A program made the translations under genes and the position numbers. The notes below the pieces were generated by a model. It searched no databases, was not told the DNA's origin, and saw only the letters and a program-made list of their open reading frames with translations. From Eublepharis macularius (taxonomy: Eukaryota > Chordata > Lepidosauria > Squamata > Eublepharidae), in assembly GCF_028583425.1 (NCBI RefSeq), contig NC_072792.1, forward strand, positions 160,462,676-160,526,675: a stretch of DNA of 64,000 bases. Direction: 5' to 3'. Shown here piece by piece: positions 33,400-46,200 of this stretch. Numbering within the stretch: the first letter of the stretch is position 1; the number at the start of each line of letters is the position of its first letter.

Positions 33400-34902
33400 T
33401 TAGAGTGACATAATTTATTCATACAATCCACAAATAATTAGGCAATACCTCAAATTCAATCTTGCTGTGCAAGCAATTTCACAAACTACCTAGAATACTA
33501 AACTTCCAATGGTAAAAAAATACCATGGGTATGAAAATGCCATGGTAAATACTATTTTGACAGTCTACACATGGTGTCAGAAGCATTGGGCACGATCCAA
33601 GAAGAACTGCTCCTGCACAGGCTCAATAATGAAATTAGCCCAGTTACAATCATGCACAATTTTCATTTATTTCTACAGGGTTGTTTATGCAAGGAGACTT
33701 CCACATGGATTGAATGTGTGTGTGTGTGTGTGTTTTAAGCCATCACTTTGTCCTATGCTTTTGTTTTTCTTCCTGCCTTTTAGTTAATTTACTCCTCTTA
33801 GCCCTCAGTTAGGAGCTGAGTTGACAAAGCAAAGCCCAAACTCAATATGTCAACACTAAGAATACCGATTTTTATTAGCTTCTCTCTACAGGAATCGAAC
33901 ATACTCATGATCGATTTGTGTCACATTCATGTAGAAACACAAAAGGTCAACTCCACATTCTCAAAGCAGCATGATTCAATTTTGTTGTGGTCCTATGAAT
34001 ATGGTGGTGCAACTGTAAGGTGAATTTCTTAAAAAAGACAAAACCTTTCTTCCTTACCTACCTATCTGTACATTTTCTGATCTTCACAATCAACATAGGC
34101 AATGCTTTCAAAATTCATTCCACTTTCATGATTCTGCACTATCACAGTAGCTTCATTATAAATTTTTGCGTATGTCAAAAATTATTCCCATATTTGTATA
34201 ATAAACCTCATTTTTTCATGGTGCATGCATGGGGGAAAATGCCTTTTTCATTTATTTTGCCTGAACAAGGCTCAAGTTACACACACTGTTCTAAATAACG
34301 TACAAATATGGGGTATAATCCATCCAACAGAAGCCCTTTAATGTCCCATTAATTTGAGTGGGAAAGATTTAAGCATAGGCTATTAAAAAAAATCAATGGG
34401 ATTCAAAAGTGCTCAACGTTGGCTGGATCATGCCCTTTTAAAAAGTACTCTTAGTTATCATAAAACAAAATGTTAAGTTAAAAGGATTACAGAATACGAG
34501 TTTTTCAACTGAATTATTCCACATGTACAAAAAAAAATCCCTCACAGCTAGAGACTGACAATTCTTTAATCAAATGCTGAATTACCGGGGTGATAGGGAA
34601 GGGTGAGGGAAGAGAGACTTAAAAAAATAGAAAAAACTTCTTCATATGGGACATCAATTCAGAACGTTTAACACTGCAAAATGCCGCAATATGAGCACTC
34701 CATTTTCATGACAACCCCCCCTCTCAAAAGGAGCAGTGTGAGGGAGATGCCAAAAAGAGAACGGGAGAGATGAAATACTGCACCAAGAAGCATGCATACA
34801 ATCGCTATGGTCATTCAGTACATGAGCGATTTTATCTCTAGGATGGTGGCCTAACATGTGAATGAGGCAGTGTTTCCAAACCAAACCAAACCAAGCCAGC
34901 GC
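33400..34902 (-). other. ELMOD1: Probable ELMOD1 3' UTR with polyadenylation signal
   Basis: Below the stop codon about 1.5 kb is AT-rich and free of recognisable repeats, unlike the surrounding introns. An AATAAA on the - strand (33414-33419) is followed by a GT-rich stretch, as expected of a cleavage site near 33395-33405. No other strong candidate is better placed. The boundary is inference. Confidence 0.5.
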
Positions 34903-35075
34903 CTACAGGTTGATCAAGCTCTCTGAGGCAGCAAAGTGAGGGCACAGGGCCATATCTGGATTCTGGAGCTGCTTGAGGATACGCTTGTGGAACTTCTCTC
35001 GCACACGGTTGAACTCCATGATGTCCAGAGGATCCTCATCAATCCAGAACTTGTGGAATTCATGCATCAGATAGC
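34903..35075 (-). CDS. ELMOD1: ELMOD1 last coding exon, residues 278-334 and stop
   Basis: The acceptor CCTCTGATAG lies just above 35075. The exon encodes YLMHEFHKFWIDEDPLDIME onward to NPDMALCPHFAASESLINL and a TAG stop at 34903-34905. Length and end match ELMOD1 (334 residues). Confidence 0.97.
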
Positions 35076-38000
35076 CTATCAGAGGATGAAAAGCACCAAA
35101 AAGATTGAAAGTGTCAGCAAACAATCTCCCCTTAGCCATCAACAGCCTCTGTGATCCTTGATGCTCACTAGCCCAATTGCTATGGTCAATTTTACTGCAA
35201 AGAGAGGTTCATTAATATGTATTTTTTTTACCATGCATGCGTACATGGTTATGTGCCAGTTAAAAGTCGTGATTATTTATTTATTTATAGTCTACTTTTC
35301 TCACTGAGACCCAAGGCGGATTGTATAGTGCAAATCAATATGAACAGCTAGGACATTCAGTGAACAAAAACAATAGGGTATGGGTTGCAGAAATTTGAAA
35401 ACAAGCATAAATCCAAATACAGAGATTAAACATTGCTGAAAAAAGCTCAAGTAATTAAACAAGACATCTTTATCAATGAGGAAACTGTCCAGTAGAATAT
35501 ATACATCAACAGACAGTACCCAGTAAAATAATCTACAGTCCCTGTCCCTTTACCAAGGCATCTCTCTGAGTCATTTCTAACACAGCCCTATTACCTGAGT
35601 AATAGAGTAATAGAGCCCTTCTGAATAATTCAGCAAAGAGAGTGAGAGTTTTCCTTATGTCCTCAGGCAGGCCATTCAATAAGGTGTTTAAATATATTAT
35701 AAGATGCCAATGAACTGATTGGAGTATGTATAGAAATACAAGCAATAGTCAAATAGGCGGATGAGAGTCTGCTTTTCCTTCCCCCCATTACTCCCAGGTT
35801 CCTCCCATCATCTCTCATCCATTCCAGCGTCCCACTTTCTTCCTCCATTCTCTCCACCAGTCTCTACCTTCCTTCTCTCCTAGGTCCCTCCCTAAATCTG
35901 GCTGGCGTTCAGTGTCCAATACCCTTTGTTTTGTAGCCAGTTTTGCCTGTTTCTCTATAAGGTATTGGAGGATCATGCAGTGATCTGTAGAACATCTACC
36001 TTCTCTGAATCCTGCCTGTTTGTCAGCAATCAGATCTTCCTGTTCAAGCCAAATTTTGAATTTATCAAGGAGGCGGGACGCATATAGTTTGCTGATGACA
36101 CTAAGCAGAGTGATTGGCCTATAGTTTGTTGGGTCATCCCTACTCCTTTTTGAACAGGGGAACTATAATTGCCAGTCCCCAATCCTTAGGGATATGATCG
36201 GTTTGGCCGATGTAAGTAAAAAGGGATGCCAGCAGGGGGCCCCAACAATTGATGTTGCATTTTAGGAATTCAGGAGGAATAAAGTCAACTCCAGGTGCTT
36301 TGCCAGCCTTCAGTTGGCCGACCAAAGACTTGATTTCCTTCATAGTGACAGGAGGCCATGAATTAAGGATTTCTATGGGCAGAACAGGTGGTAAGCAGCT
36401 ATAATCCTCATACATCCTCTGAAAATACATTTCCCAGGTATCTGAGGTGATGTAAGTGTCCGGAGATGATGTTGTTGTAGAGACTGAACTAGAGATGATT
36501 TTCCAGAACACAGATGAATTCCCATCTCTGGCCGCCTGAATAAGTAGTGCCCGTGTATTCATAGAATCTTCTCTCTTCTTACAAGCAAGCAATTGCTTAT
36601 ATTGCTTCTTTTGATTTTGAAGGAGTATTAAAGCTCAATATCTAGCTGTTCCATCTGTCTGCCTAAAAAGGTGGACTGTGGAAATAAGCACCTGTTTTGC
36701 TTTAGGGCAATCCTTACCAAACCATGCTTTGGACGGTCTCCCAGCACCCTTTTGAATGGGCTGGACCTCTCTTGTTAACAGTAGCTGGAGGCTCTGTATT
36801 ATCTTATCATAAGCTGCAAGTGGGCCATCTTCTATATTGGGTGAAGTCTGAACAGTTTCTGAAAATATTCTCCTCCCAGAGCCTCCTGGATTTGCTCAGC
36901 AAATTGAGATGACCACTTCGCTCGGCAGCCCGGCTGAGTTCTCTTGATAATGCAAAATCTAGAACACAGATTCCAAGACGGCGAGGAAATATGAACCAGA
37001 AGAGGAAAATGATCTTCATCTACATAGGGCAACACTTGAAAATTTTTGACCAAAGATGAAAATGGCCCATTCACGAGCATGTAGTCAGTCATGCTTGGTC
37101 TTGTGCCAGATAAAAATGTAAATTTGCCTGGATAATTACCATGGGTGGAGCCATTTAATATCTGCAGAGTTAATCTATTTGCCAGTTTTATTAACGGTAT
37201 GGAAGTATGTTAATAATTGGCATGTTGGTTTGCTGCAGGCAAACCAACATGCCCATGTTAGGAACATGTCCATGTTAGGAAGTGCATTACTGTGAGTGAG
37301 AAATTGTTTAAGCCTATGGGGCTAACTGCGGGCAAGAAAAGATTTGCCTCCCACTACCAACCCATTTTGCAGCACACCTTCCCATCTTGAGTCCTTTCTC
37401 TGCACCATCCCTCATACCTTCTGACTGGAATTTAAGGGCTGAGGCAGTTTCCGTTCTTACCTGTATTGATGAAGGGGAGCTTGACTCTCAAAAGCTTATA
37501 CTCTGGAAAATCTCAAATACTTATACCCTGGAAAGTGCTACTGAACTTGAATCTTGCTCGCCTTAAGTTGGAGGTATTTAAAAAAAGACTGTTTGGCAAG
37601 CAAGTCTTGAACAGATACGACAGAAATTAAGGTACAGTTCCATTCCTCGAGAGAGGGGCTCTGCTTGGCAATCTCAAATTTGATCACGATGTAAATTACC
37701 ATCCACCAATATTTAAGTGAGCAGAAAAAATTAAACTTTACCCATTGAACAAAAGATGCTGCCTTCTAATGGGTCAGACCGTTGGTCTATCAAGGTCGGT
37801 ATCATCTCCTTTGACATGGAATGACTCTCCGAGGTCTCAGGCGGAGCTCTTTCATATCACTTCCTACCTAATCCTTTTAACTGGAGATGCCAGGGGGACT
37901 GAACTCAAGACCTCCTGCATGCCAAGCAGATGTTCTCCCACTGAGCTTTTCCAAGGTAAAGAACCTTGGGTAAATAATAATTGAACTTTTCCTCCAGGCT

Positions 38001-41000
38001 GCATAGCTGTGCAAACAGAGCAGTGCCACCTGGTGGATGAGCTGGCACTGACAAGTAAAAAAAACAAGCCGTATAAGGCTTCAATTTATGATCTAAGGAT
38101 TCTCAAATATTTATAAAGGTTTTGACCATATTTAAAAACATATTAAAAATGTATCAGATGAACTTTGCAAACTGTTTTATTTTGCTGTCTGTGATGTCTC
38201 AAGATAACTTCATGCCAGTCTTCCAGGGGCTAATCTTTGACTAGCCAAGGACCAAGGAGATACCTGGGTTCCATCTCCCCATTCTACGATGAAGCTGACT
38301 GGGTGACCTTGGTCTGTCACTTTCTCTCAGGCGAACCTACTTCACAGGATTGCCGCAAGGATACAATGGGGGCAAGGGTAAAACCCTGTATGCTGCCCTG
38401 ACCTCCCTGCAGGAAGGGAAGGGGAAAAATGTGATAGTCAGATGTAAACTATAAATGGAGACCTTATTCTGCTATGAATGTAGGCAACTGATGCCTGCCT
38501 GTGAAATGGATTTTTGCCCAGGCACTAATCTTTATTGCAACAAATGTCAATCCTTTATCAAGTTTCATTATTCAACAGAGGTGATGGTTTTGTATTTTAT
38601 ATATTACATACTTTGAGCTTTACCACTGTCTGCTCTGCTTGTCAACCCCCAAGCCCCATCCAGTTGTGCTCTTTAATGGTGGGCCAATTACTGAATGAAC
38701 AGTTCTGCCTCCTATCAAAGGAAGCAACGGCAAGAGAGATCATCCCCCTTTTTTGCAAACTGTACCCATAATAGGATTTATAACAAAAGTTATACTCTGC
38801 CTTTCTCCCTGATGGGGATCCAAAGTGTCTCACACTGTTCTCCAGTCCTCCATCATCACAACAACCACCCTGTGAAGAAAGTCTGGCTGACAATGTGTGA
38901 GTGGCCAAAGGCCTATCAGCAGCCTTCAGCGGCTGACAGCTGAACTAGACGAAACGAATTACCTGAGGCTATGCGAGTGTTTAGAATCAAGTCTGTTCCT
39001 ACCTACCTGTGTCCATTTCACCCCAGGTGAACACATGTCCTGTAGCCCTAGTCTGTGCATGTGTCAGGTAACTGGTGTAGTCATGGTTGCAAGTGTCCAT
39101 GGCCATAATCAGCGAGTCACCATTGCAGAGTGTCAGTTTTGAGCAGCTTCCTCTTCCTTAAACCTCTTTTTGCCCTTAGATCCGGCTTACACCCAAACTG
39201 TTTTGCTTTTAATCTGGCATGTTTTTAAATTCTCCCGTTTTCTAGTTGACACAGTCGCCTCCCTACTCCTCCTTCCCCCTTAACGTCCTCCTCCTCCTCT
39301 CCATGCAGTGTCTTCTATCGGGTAAGGAGGAGGTGGGAAGAAAGATTGTGGCAACACAATTAAGCATCTGAGGAAAAGTTCAGAAACATGCTTGATACAC
39401 GAACCTGAAAAGGATGGGGTGTGTGTGTGGGGGGGTACACATTCTCGTTTGGCTCAGCAATACAGAGCAAACTGGGTAAAATTTGGCCATTGTTTCCAAT
39501 GGGAAATGTGATTCCGGGCTTTCCTGGGGTCTGGGGGAGCATTTTAGGATTGAATTTTACCAAATTTTCTGGGGAACCACTCCTAGCTGTTCTCTACAGA
39601 CTTCCCAAGTTTCATGAAGATTGGATTTCGGGAGGCCATTTTATAGGCCCCCAAAGAAGGTGCCACCAGCCATTTCCAATCTCCATTGTTCCCTATGGGG
39701 AAAACTAGGGGAGCTATCTAGGGGGCTGGGGTGGCATTTTGCAAGCAAAATCCACAGAATTTGCACAGGACCTACTCCTGTACTCTGAAGACCTCCCCCC
39801 CCCCCCAAGTTTCAGAGAGATTGGACTTTGGGGAAGGCATCATCTATGGGTTTCTGCAGTGCTGTCAGTTTCTCTCCACAATAGGAAAAAAATGGGGTGG
39901 CTGGAGGCACCTTCTTTGGGGGGCCATTAAACGGATCCTCAAGGTCCAATCTCCTTGAAACTTGGGGGATATTTAGAGGAATGTTAGCAGTAGGTTCCCT
40001 GAAGATTTTGTAGATTTATTTTGCAAAATGCCACCTCCCATCCCCCTGGATATCCCCCATAGTTTTCCCCATAGGGAATAATGGAGATTGGAGGTGGCTG
40101 GGAAAAAGCAGGCAGGAAAGTGTTGATTCTGGTTGACAGCAAGAAATGCTGCCATGGCTCCCAAAATGGGGACTACCTGCCCCCCTTTGCATAGATGCCC
40201 CCCCTTCCTGGCGAGCTGAGCTGCAAGATCTCAGCAGAGGTGTGGAACCCCTGTTTTTAGCACCCCCCAGGAAACCCGGCAGTTCCCCCCCCCAATACAT
40301 CCAATTGAATAAACAAGTCTCCCTCTCAGAAAAGCTGCAGAGGAAGGTTTGAACATGTGCGAAGAGAAGGTGCATCATGGGATACCATCTCTCGTCTGGG
40401 AGAAATGGGGAAGAAACACATGCAAGTCCAAGCACGGGACTGAATGCAGATCGAGTGTAGTGTGGCAACAGTGTGTGAGTGAACAGGAAAGCAACGGGGA
40501 AACACATGTAAGTGCTTTCACGTGTTGCACATGTGTAATTTGTCTTGTGTAGTTTAGCTCTGAGTGAGAATTTCTACCTGTATCTCCCCGATCCACCTCT
40601 GACTTACCACATGGGCTCTTTTAAGCCAGGGAAATGATTAACCCCCTTTGTATTGTAACAGAGAGGTTATTTTCCTCCCTCTCTGTAGAGTTTGTGCTGC
40701 CTGAACTTTTCTGGCTTCTCATGAGTAAACTTTTGCTTTCATTGAAAATAGCAGAGGAATGTTGTGGAGCTAACTTGTGTCAAGATTCATTCATTCATTC
40801 AGGCACCCACCCACCCACAGTCTACCTTTCTCACTGAGCCTCAAGGCGGATTACATAGTGTGAGATTAGGACAATCAATATCAAGGACATTTCCATAAAC
40901 CATGTCATAGGGTAAATAAATGCAAGTTTACAAAGACATAGCATTAACAAGAATCCAATACAGAGTTGAAGAAATGCTGAAACAGAGTATAAGCAATTCT

Positions 41001-43231
41001 AGGACTGTATTGTCGAAGGCTTTCACGGCCGGAGAACGATGGTTGTTGTGGGTTTTCCGGGCTGTATTGCCGTGGTCTTGGCATTGTAGTTCCTGACGTT
41101 TCGCCAGCAGTTGTGGCTGGCATCTTCTGAGGCATCTACACCTCTGAAGATGCCAGCCACAGCTGCTGGCGAAATGTCAGGAACTACAATGCCAAGACCA
41201 CGGCAATACAGCCCGGAAAACCCACAACAACCATAATTCTAGGACTGACATTAGACAACATAGAACTAGCCAGTAGGGTGCAATTCAACTTCATTTTTGG
41301 CACTGAAAATTCCTACCATCATCCTGAAGCTGGGGGCCAATTTTGAGACTTCTAGCTTTATTTCTGGATGAGTTATGCCTGCCACAGACATGTGAGCTTC
41401 CCTGGCAAATGGAAGGGGAAGTGGTTCTGGTGGTAACTTGGGCCATGATATTCTGATTCCCTTCGTTTTGGGCACTGCAACTCCATCATAATTCTGAAGC
41501 TAGGGACAAATTTAAGGTATGTTGGTGTCCTGTCTCCTTCTTTCCCTTCTGCTGGCACCTTGAGCTCAAACATACCCTTGTGTAAGTAACAGGTCAGGTC
41601 CTTGTGGAGTCTAATCACCTCTACAATGGACCCCAACCTAGGCTGGAATTCCCATCTGACATTTGGTGTAGTTGGCAGGATTGACTAGGTGTTTACAGGA
41701 TGGGAAAGGGGAAGGATTTTTTGAGGCTTGGTGCAACTAAGAGGGATTGTGTTTGGTTGGGAGCTTGGGGAAGAGTCTGAAGAGGATGGGTGGATGACTG
41801 GATGCCATCTAGTGCAGCTGCATCACCTGGCCAGTTCCAAGAGCCATTCTTGAATGCAAGAGTGCGTGGCAGAACAGCCAATACCCTAGGGAATGTTATG
41901 GGAATGTATGAATGTGCAGGATAAAATTGTTAATAGAGATAAATTTGGCAAAAGTGGTCTTAGACTCAGTGGCCTAGACTCAGCAGGGAGTGGCCTGGGT
42001 GGACCTGAGGAGAAAGGGACAAGGGGAGAATCGGCTAAATCCAAGTTTAGAGATCTGCATGCAGCAGTATCATTTTTCAAAAGATAAAGGGGTCCCCAGG
42101 TACAGGTAAGGATTCGTGTCTAGGAGATGGGGTTTTAAAGGAAAGAAAGCCCATATCCTTTTGGGAGATGGATCTGGAATTACTGGTAAAATCACCTTGG
42201 GAAGAAAATGCAGTGAAGGATTGTAGTTCATTAGAAGAGGTTAAAGAGGAATGTATAACAAGTATAGTGGGAAACTCTGGTCCTCACCATAGGCTCACGT
42301 TTCGGCAGTAGGAATTTTGGTTTTCCTGACTGCCCACCATGTGTATATTTCACAATGACATTTGAAGAGTTTCTCTCAAGTGGCAATATCCATCACTTAA
42401 CAGATGCATCTATTTTTTTTGCTGTATGTTGGTCATCACTCCCAGCAAAAGCCAAAATTAGCCCAAAGAAGGAAACAACCAATGTGAAAATAGCTACGGT
42501 TTGTACAACAGATCACCTGCAGTGATTATTTAAGCAGCACAACAACTGCATCACACATGCAGCATACACAATACTACACACACTTACAGAAGGTTTGCTG
42601 AAAATGGGATAACGTTGGAGCCTCTGGAGCAACGTTGTAGAAGTGTGTTTTCAGGGCGCCGCTCACAAGCAGGTTGTACGCAAGGTCTGTGATATTAATG
42701 CCAACGATAGCAAAAGAGTAGCTGCAAGAAATACAGAGCAGAGATTCCTCGTATTTAAAAAAGCACGTCTCTAGCCCTCTAAACCAAAAAAAGGAAAGAA
42801 CTAGCAGATAATAGCAACAGATCATTATGACGTTTTTGCACTACATTATTCTGTCAGTTATTTTTTTGGCAGTGAACGGGGAAAAATAGAGGCTGTGGGA
42901 ATTGAGGCAAGGAGAAGGGTGGTAATGTGAGTAGAACCTTTAAAAATTTGCACATTCCTGTCCATAAGACATACAGAGACAATCTTTCCAAAAGGACTGG
43001 GGAACACACAGGAGCAAGATGAATAGAGGATGAAATCATATGTAGGGGTGTGCACCAAAAAAAAAAAATCCGGTAAATCTGAACTGGGAATAACAACCCA
43101 GAGGAAAAAATTGGTATTTCCTGAATACCGAATTGATAATTTGGTTTGATTTAGTAATATAGCAGAAATTCTGTAAAATTCAGCCATTGTTTCCTATGGG
43201 AAAATCAATCCGGGGGATATCCAGTGGGCTG

Positions 43232-43276
<45 letters not shown>

Positions 43277-46200
43277 ATTTTTCAAATTTACCAAATTGGC
43301 AAGGAACCTACTCCTGACTGTCCTCTAAAGAATCTCCAAGTTTCATTAAGATTGGATCCCAGAGTCCAATTCAATGGCCTCCTGAACAAGGTACCCAAAG
43401 CCACTTCATTGCAACATCTGATGTAACATCACACCAGAGAATCACATCCATTCCATCCAAACCAAACCGAAGAAAGGAACACTTTTACAACTTAGCCCAA
43501 CAGAACCAAACTGAAGCAAGTGGCTGGGTACTGCCTGGTTCTGTTTTGTGCTGTTCCTTCACTGGCTGAACCCAGTGTCCAGTTGCTGTGAATGACACTG
43601 GTTCTGTTAGGCTAAGTCTGCAACTTTTTATGGGCCCTTCTTTGGACACCCACAAAATTGCACCCCAGGTTCCAGTCTTCATGAAACTTGGAGAGTCTTT
43701 AGAAGAGTGTCTGGAGTAGGCACCCTCTAAATTTGGTAAAAGTTAGTTGAAAAATGAATGAGCCTACCAGAAAGCCTCTAGACTGATTTCCCCACAGGAC
43801 ACAATGGCCGAATTATACCAAATTAATTTGGTAAATAATCTGGAATACTGAATCTCATTCTGTATTCAGTATTTTGATTTGGGATAGTCAGATTCTACCG
43901 AATCAGCCAAAATTTTGGTATTTTAAACCAAATTCCAAACCAAACTACATCTTCCGAATAATGTGGATGCTTCCAAGAAGAAAGCAAAAGTAAGAAACCA
44001 ATGTCGGAACAAAAGCTCCATGTAGAAGCAGTTCACAAAGGAAGGATGAATAAGAGCGGTCACCTCTGCAATAGTTTCCCTTATGCCAGTGGCCTCTGCA
44101 CTCAGGGTTATAACGGAATCACTGTGTTGTTGTTCAACCATCCCTTCCCACCTCTGTTTTTCCTCTTCCACATATTAACATGAAACTGGCTAGGAAGCTG
44201 TGGCTATGCTAATCTGTTAACCTGAAATGGGAATGTGCAATTTTTGAACCTCTTGTGTGAGGTCTGTCACCACAAAACAGCTCTTTACATCACAGAAGCT
44301 AGAGCAGACCCTACCAAACAGATGGCTCAAAACTGAAATATTTCAGTCATTTTGAGGACCGCCTCCCTTCATAACTCAAAGAAGCAGGGAGGAAGCCAAG
44401 TAAACCAGTGAAAATTGTCAACAGTAATACTAGTTTTTCTGCTTTGAAGTTTACGCTTACCCAATGGCTTTATCAAACTTTTTCTTCTCCCACTCAGCCT
44501 TGCTGCACTTGCTGAAAAATTAAAAACAGACGTTGTTGCACAAAAAGCAAATGGATCTCTCTACACTGCTCAGAAAAGTTGGATCTACACAGCGGTAGCG
44601 TTTTACTAATTTAGCATTTTAAATCCAGCCTGCTTGCAACCAGTTTGCTTGTCTTATCACATTTGCATACCATATAAATGAGCTTGTGACTTCAGTAGTC
44701 TTTCCCTCAGAGACCGCCTGTTCTCTATGCAGCACTAAACAAAGATGGGCCAATTCTGTTCCACTTTGGGGAGTGGGAGGAATCTGTGGAAAGGTCTATT
44801 TTTTCTTCTTTGACTAAGGCTGACCTGTGTACGGCCTTTGATATTCTGCAAGACTGATATGATATAAATCACCTGAAACAAGCCTGAGAAACAAGTAACA
44901 CCACTGGAGCGAGAAGACAGGAAAAACTATTGCCTGAAATGGGAAGCTTTCTACTTGTTTGAGGGGCTGGTTCCCCTGACCTTGTATCAGTTTAATGACA
45001 GGGTACAGGACTCCCTTTAAACTATTGAAACTCAGCCATTATGAACAGGCAGTACTCCAAAAAGGATCCTACCAGCTTTTCCGCTAGTGAAAGAGAGTCC
45101 TCTTTTGAAACTGAAAAGGCTGTGCTGGGAATTATGGCACCCGCAAAGCCATCTGGGACATGGCTACAGAGAGGATGGGAATCAGGTGAGAATGAGCAGC
45201 AAAACTGCAGCCTTGGGCTTGGTAGCCCTCATTATACCCTCAATCACTCTTTTAAAAAGCTTAAGAACCGTTTTTCAGAAATTCAGGGAATAAAGGAAAC
45301 ATTTTAGCTCTCGTGCTTCAAATTTCTAAAATGTTTTTTTAAAAAAGAAAATTTAACTCATTTTATCACAAGTACTTTAATTTTTAAAATTGATGCAAGT
45401 GATAGGCCATGCTATAAATCCAAATTTTGAAACATTCACCCCCCCCCCCCGATAATTTATCACCATTTTAGGTAACACACATCCTTAGAACTTTCCTTTC
45501 TCGATTTGGTCATTCTTGTCTACGGCAACAGTCACGGCAGGTCTCTTTGCCTTCTCACAGATACCTGAGAAGCACCAGGCATCCAAAAATACGCAACAAC
45601 ATTCATTACCCCCAACGCAAAGCATAAGGTTGTTCCCAAATACAAATAAAAAATAGACATGTTACATATATCATCAACAACATCAACAAAACACAGACTA
45701 AAAGGATGTATGTCTATTGAATTGTTTCCATCTCTGCTCTATGCTTTTTAATTAAAAAAAGAACATGCAGGGGCACAACAAACCGTCAAAGCATCTCGAA
45801 ACATGCACACGACAGAATGATAACAGGATCTGCAGAGCCACGGCACTGCATTTCAGAAAATAAAGGAAAGGCAGTAAGGAGGAACAAAAAAACAGTAACA
45901 GGTTGTACTATCCTGAATTCTAAGTCAGTCATAAAGATTCCGCACATGTTGGATAATGCACTTCCAATCCTCTTTATAGATCATTTGGAATGGATTTTTT
46001 CATGTGCGGAACAAAAAATCCACCTCAAACGATTGATAAAGTGCATTGAAAGTGCATTACCCAGCGTGTGTGGAATCAGCCCCAAGTCCTAGACTATCTT
46101 TTGCCTCTCTGCCCCACTTCTCTCCTATGCTGAAGTTTATCAGGTCACTTTTCTCTTTAGAGTGATTTCTGAAGATAGTTTTTTTTTAAAAAAAACCCTT

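Larger units (their letters stand above)
35076..42587 (-). other. ELMOD1 last intron with LINE, SINEs, hAT-like module and palindromic insertion
   Basis: The intron contains an APE-type LINE (35270-37210), a ribozyme-family remnant (37440-37560), a tRNA-Ala-type SINE (37748-37952), Sauria-type SINE pieces (38240-38465 and 38775-38900), a hAT-like inverted-module region (39440-40090) and a LINE 3' end split by a palindrome (40800-41270). From 41280 to 42580 I see no exon and no clear repeat. From 40150 to 40560 the sequence resembles a degenerate MITE ending AGTTTAGCTCTGAG. Confidence 0.7.

Noticed and set aside
37890-37952. tRNA-Ala gene on the - strand
   Set aside because: Stem pairing is broken and a SINE body follows; a sister copy lies at 26995.
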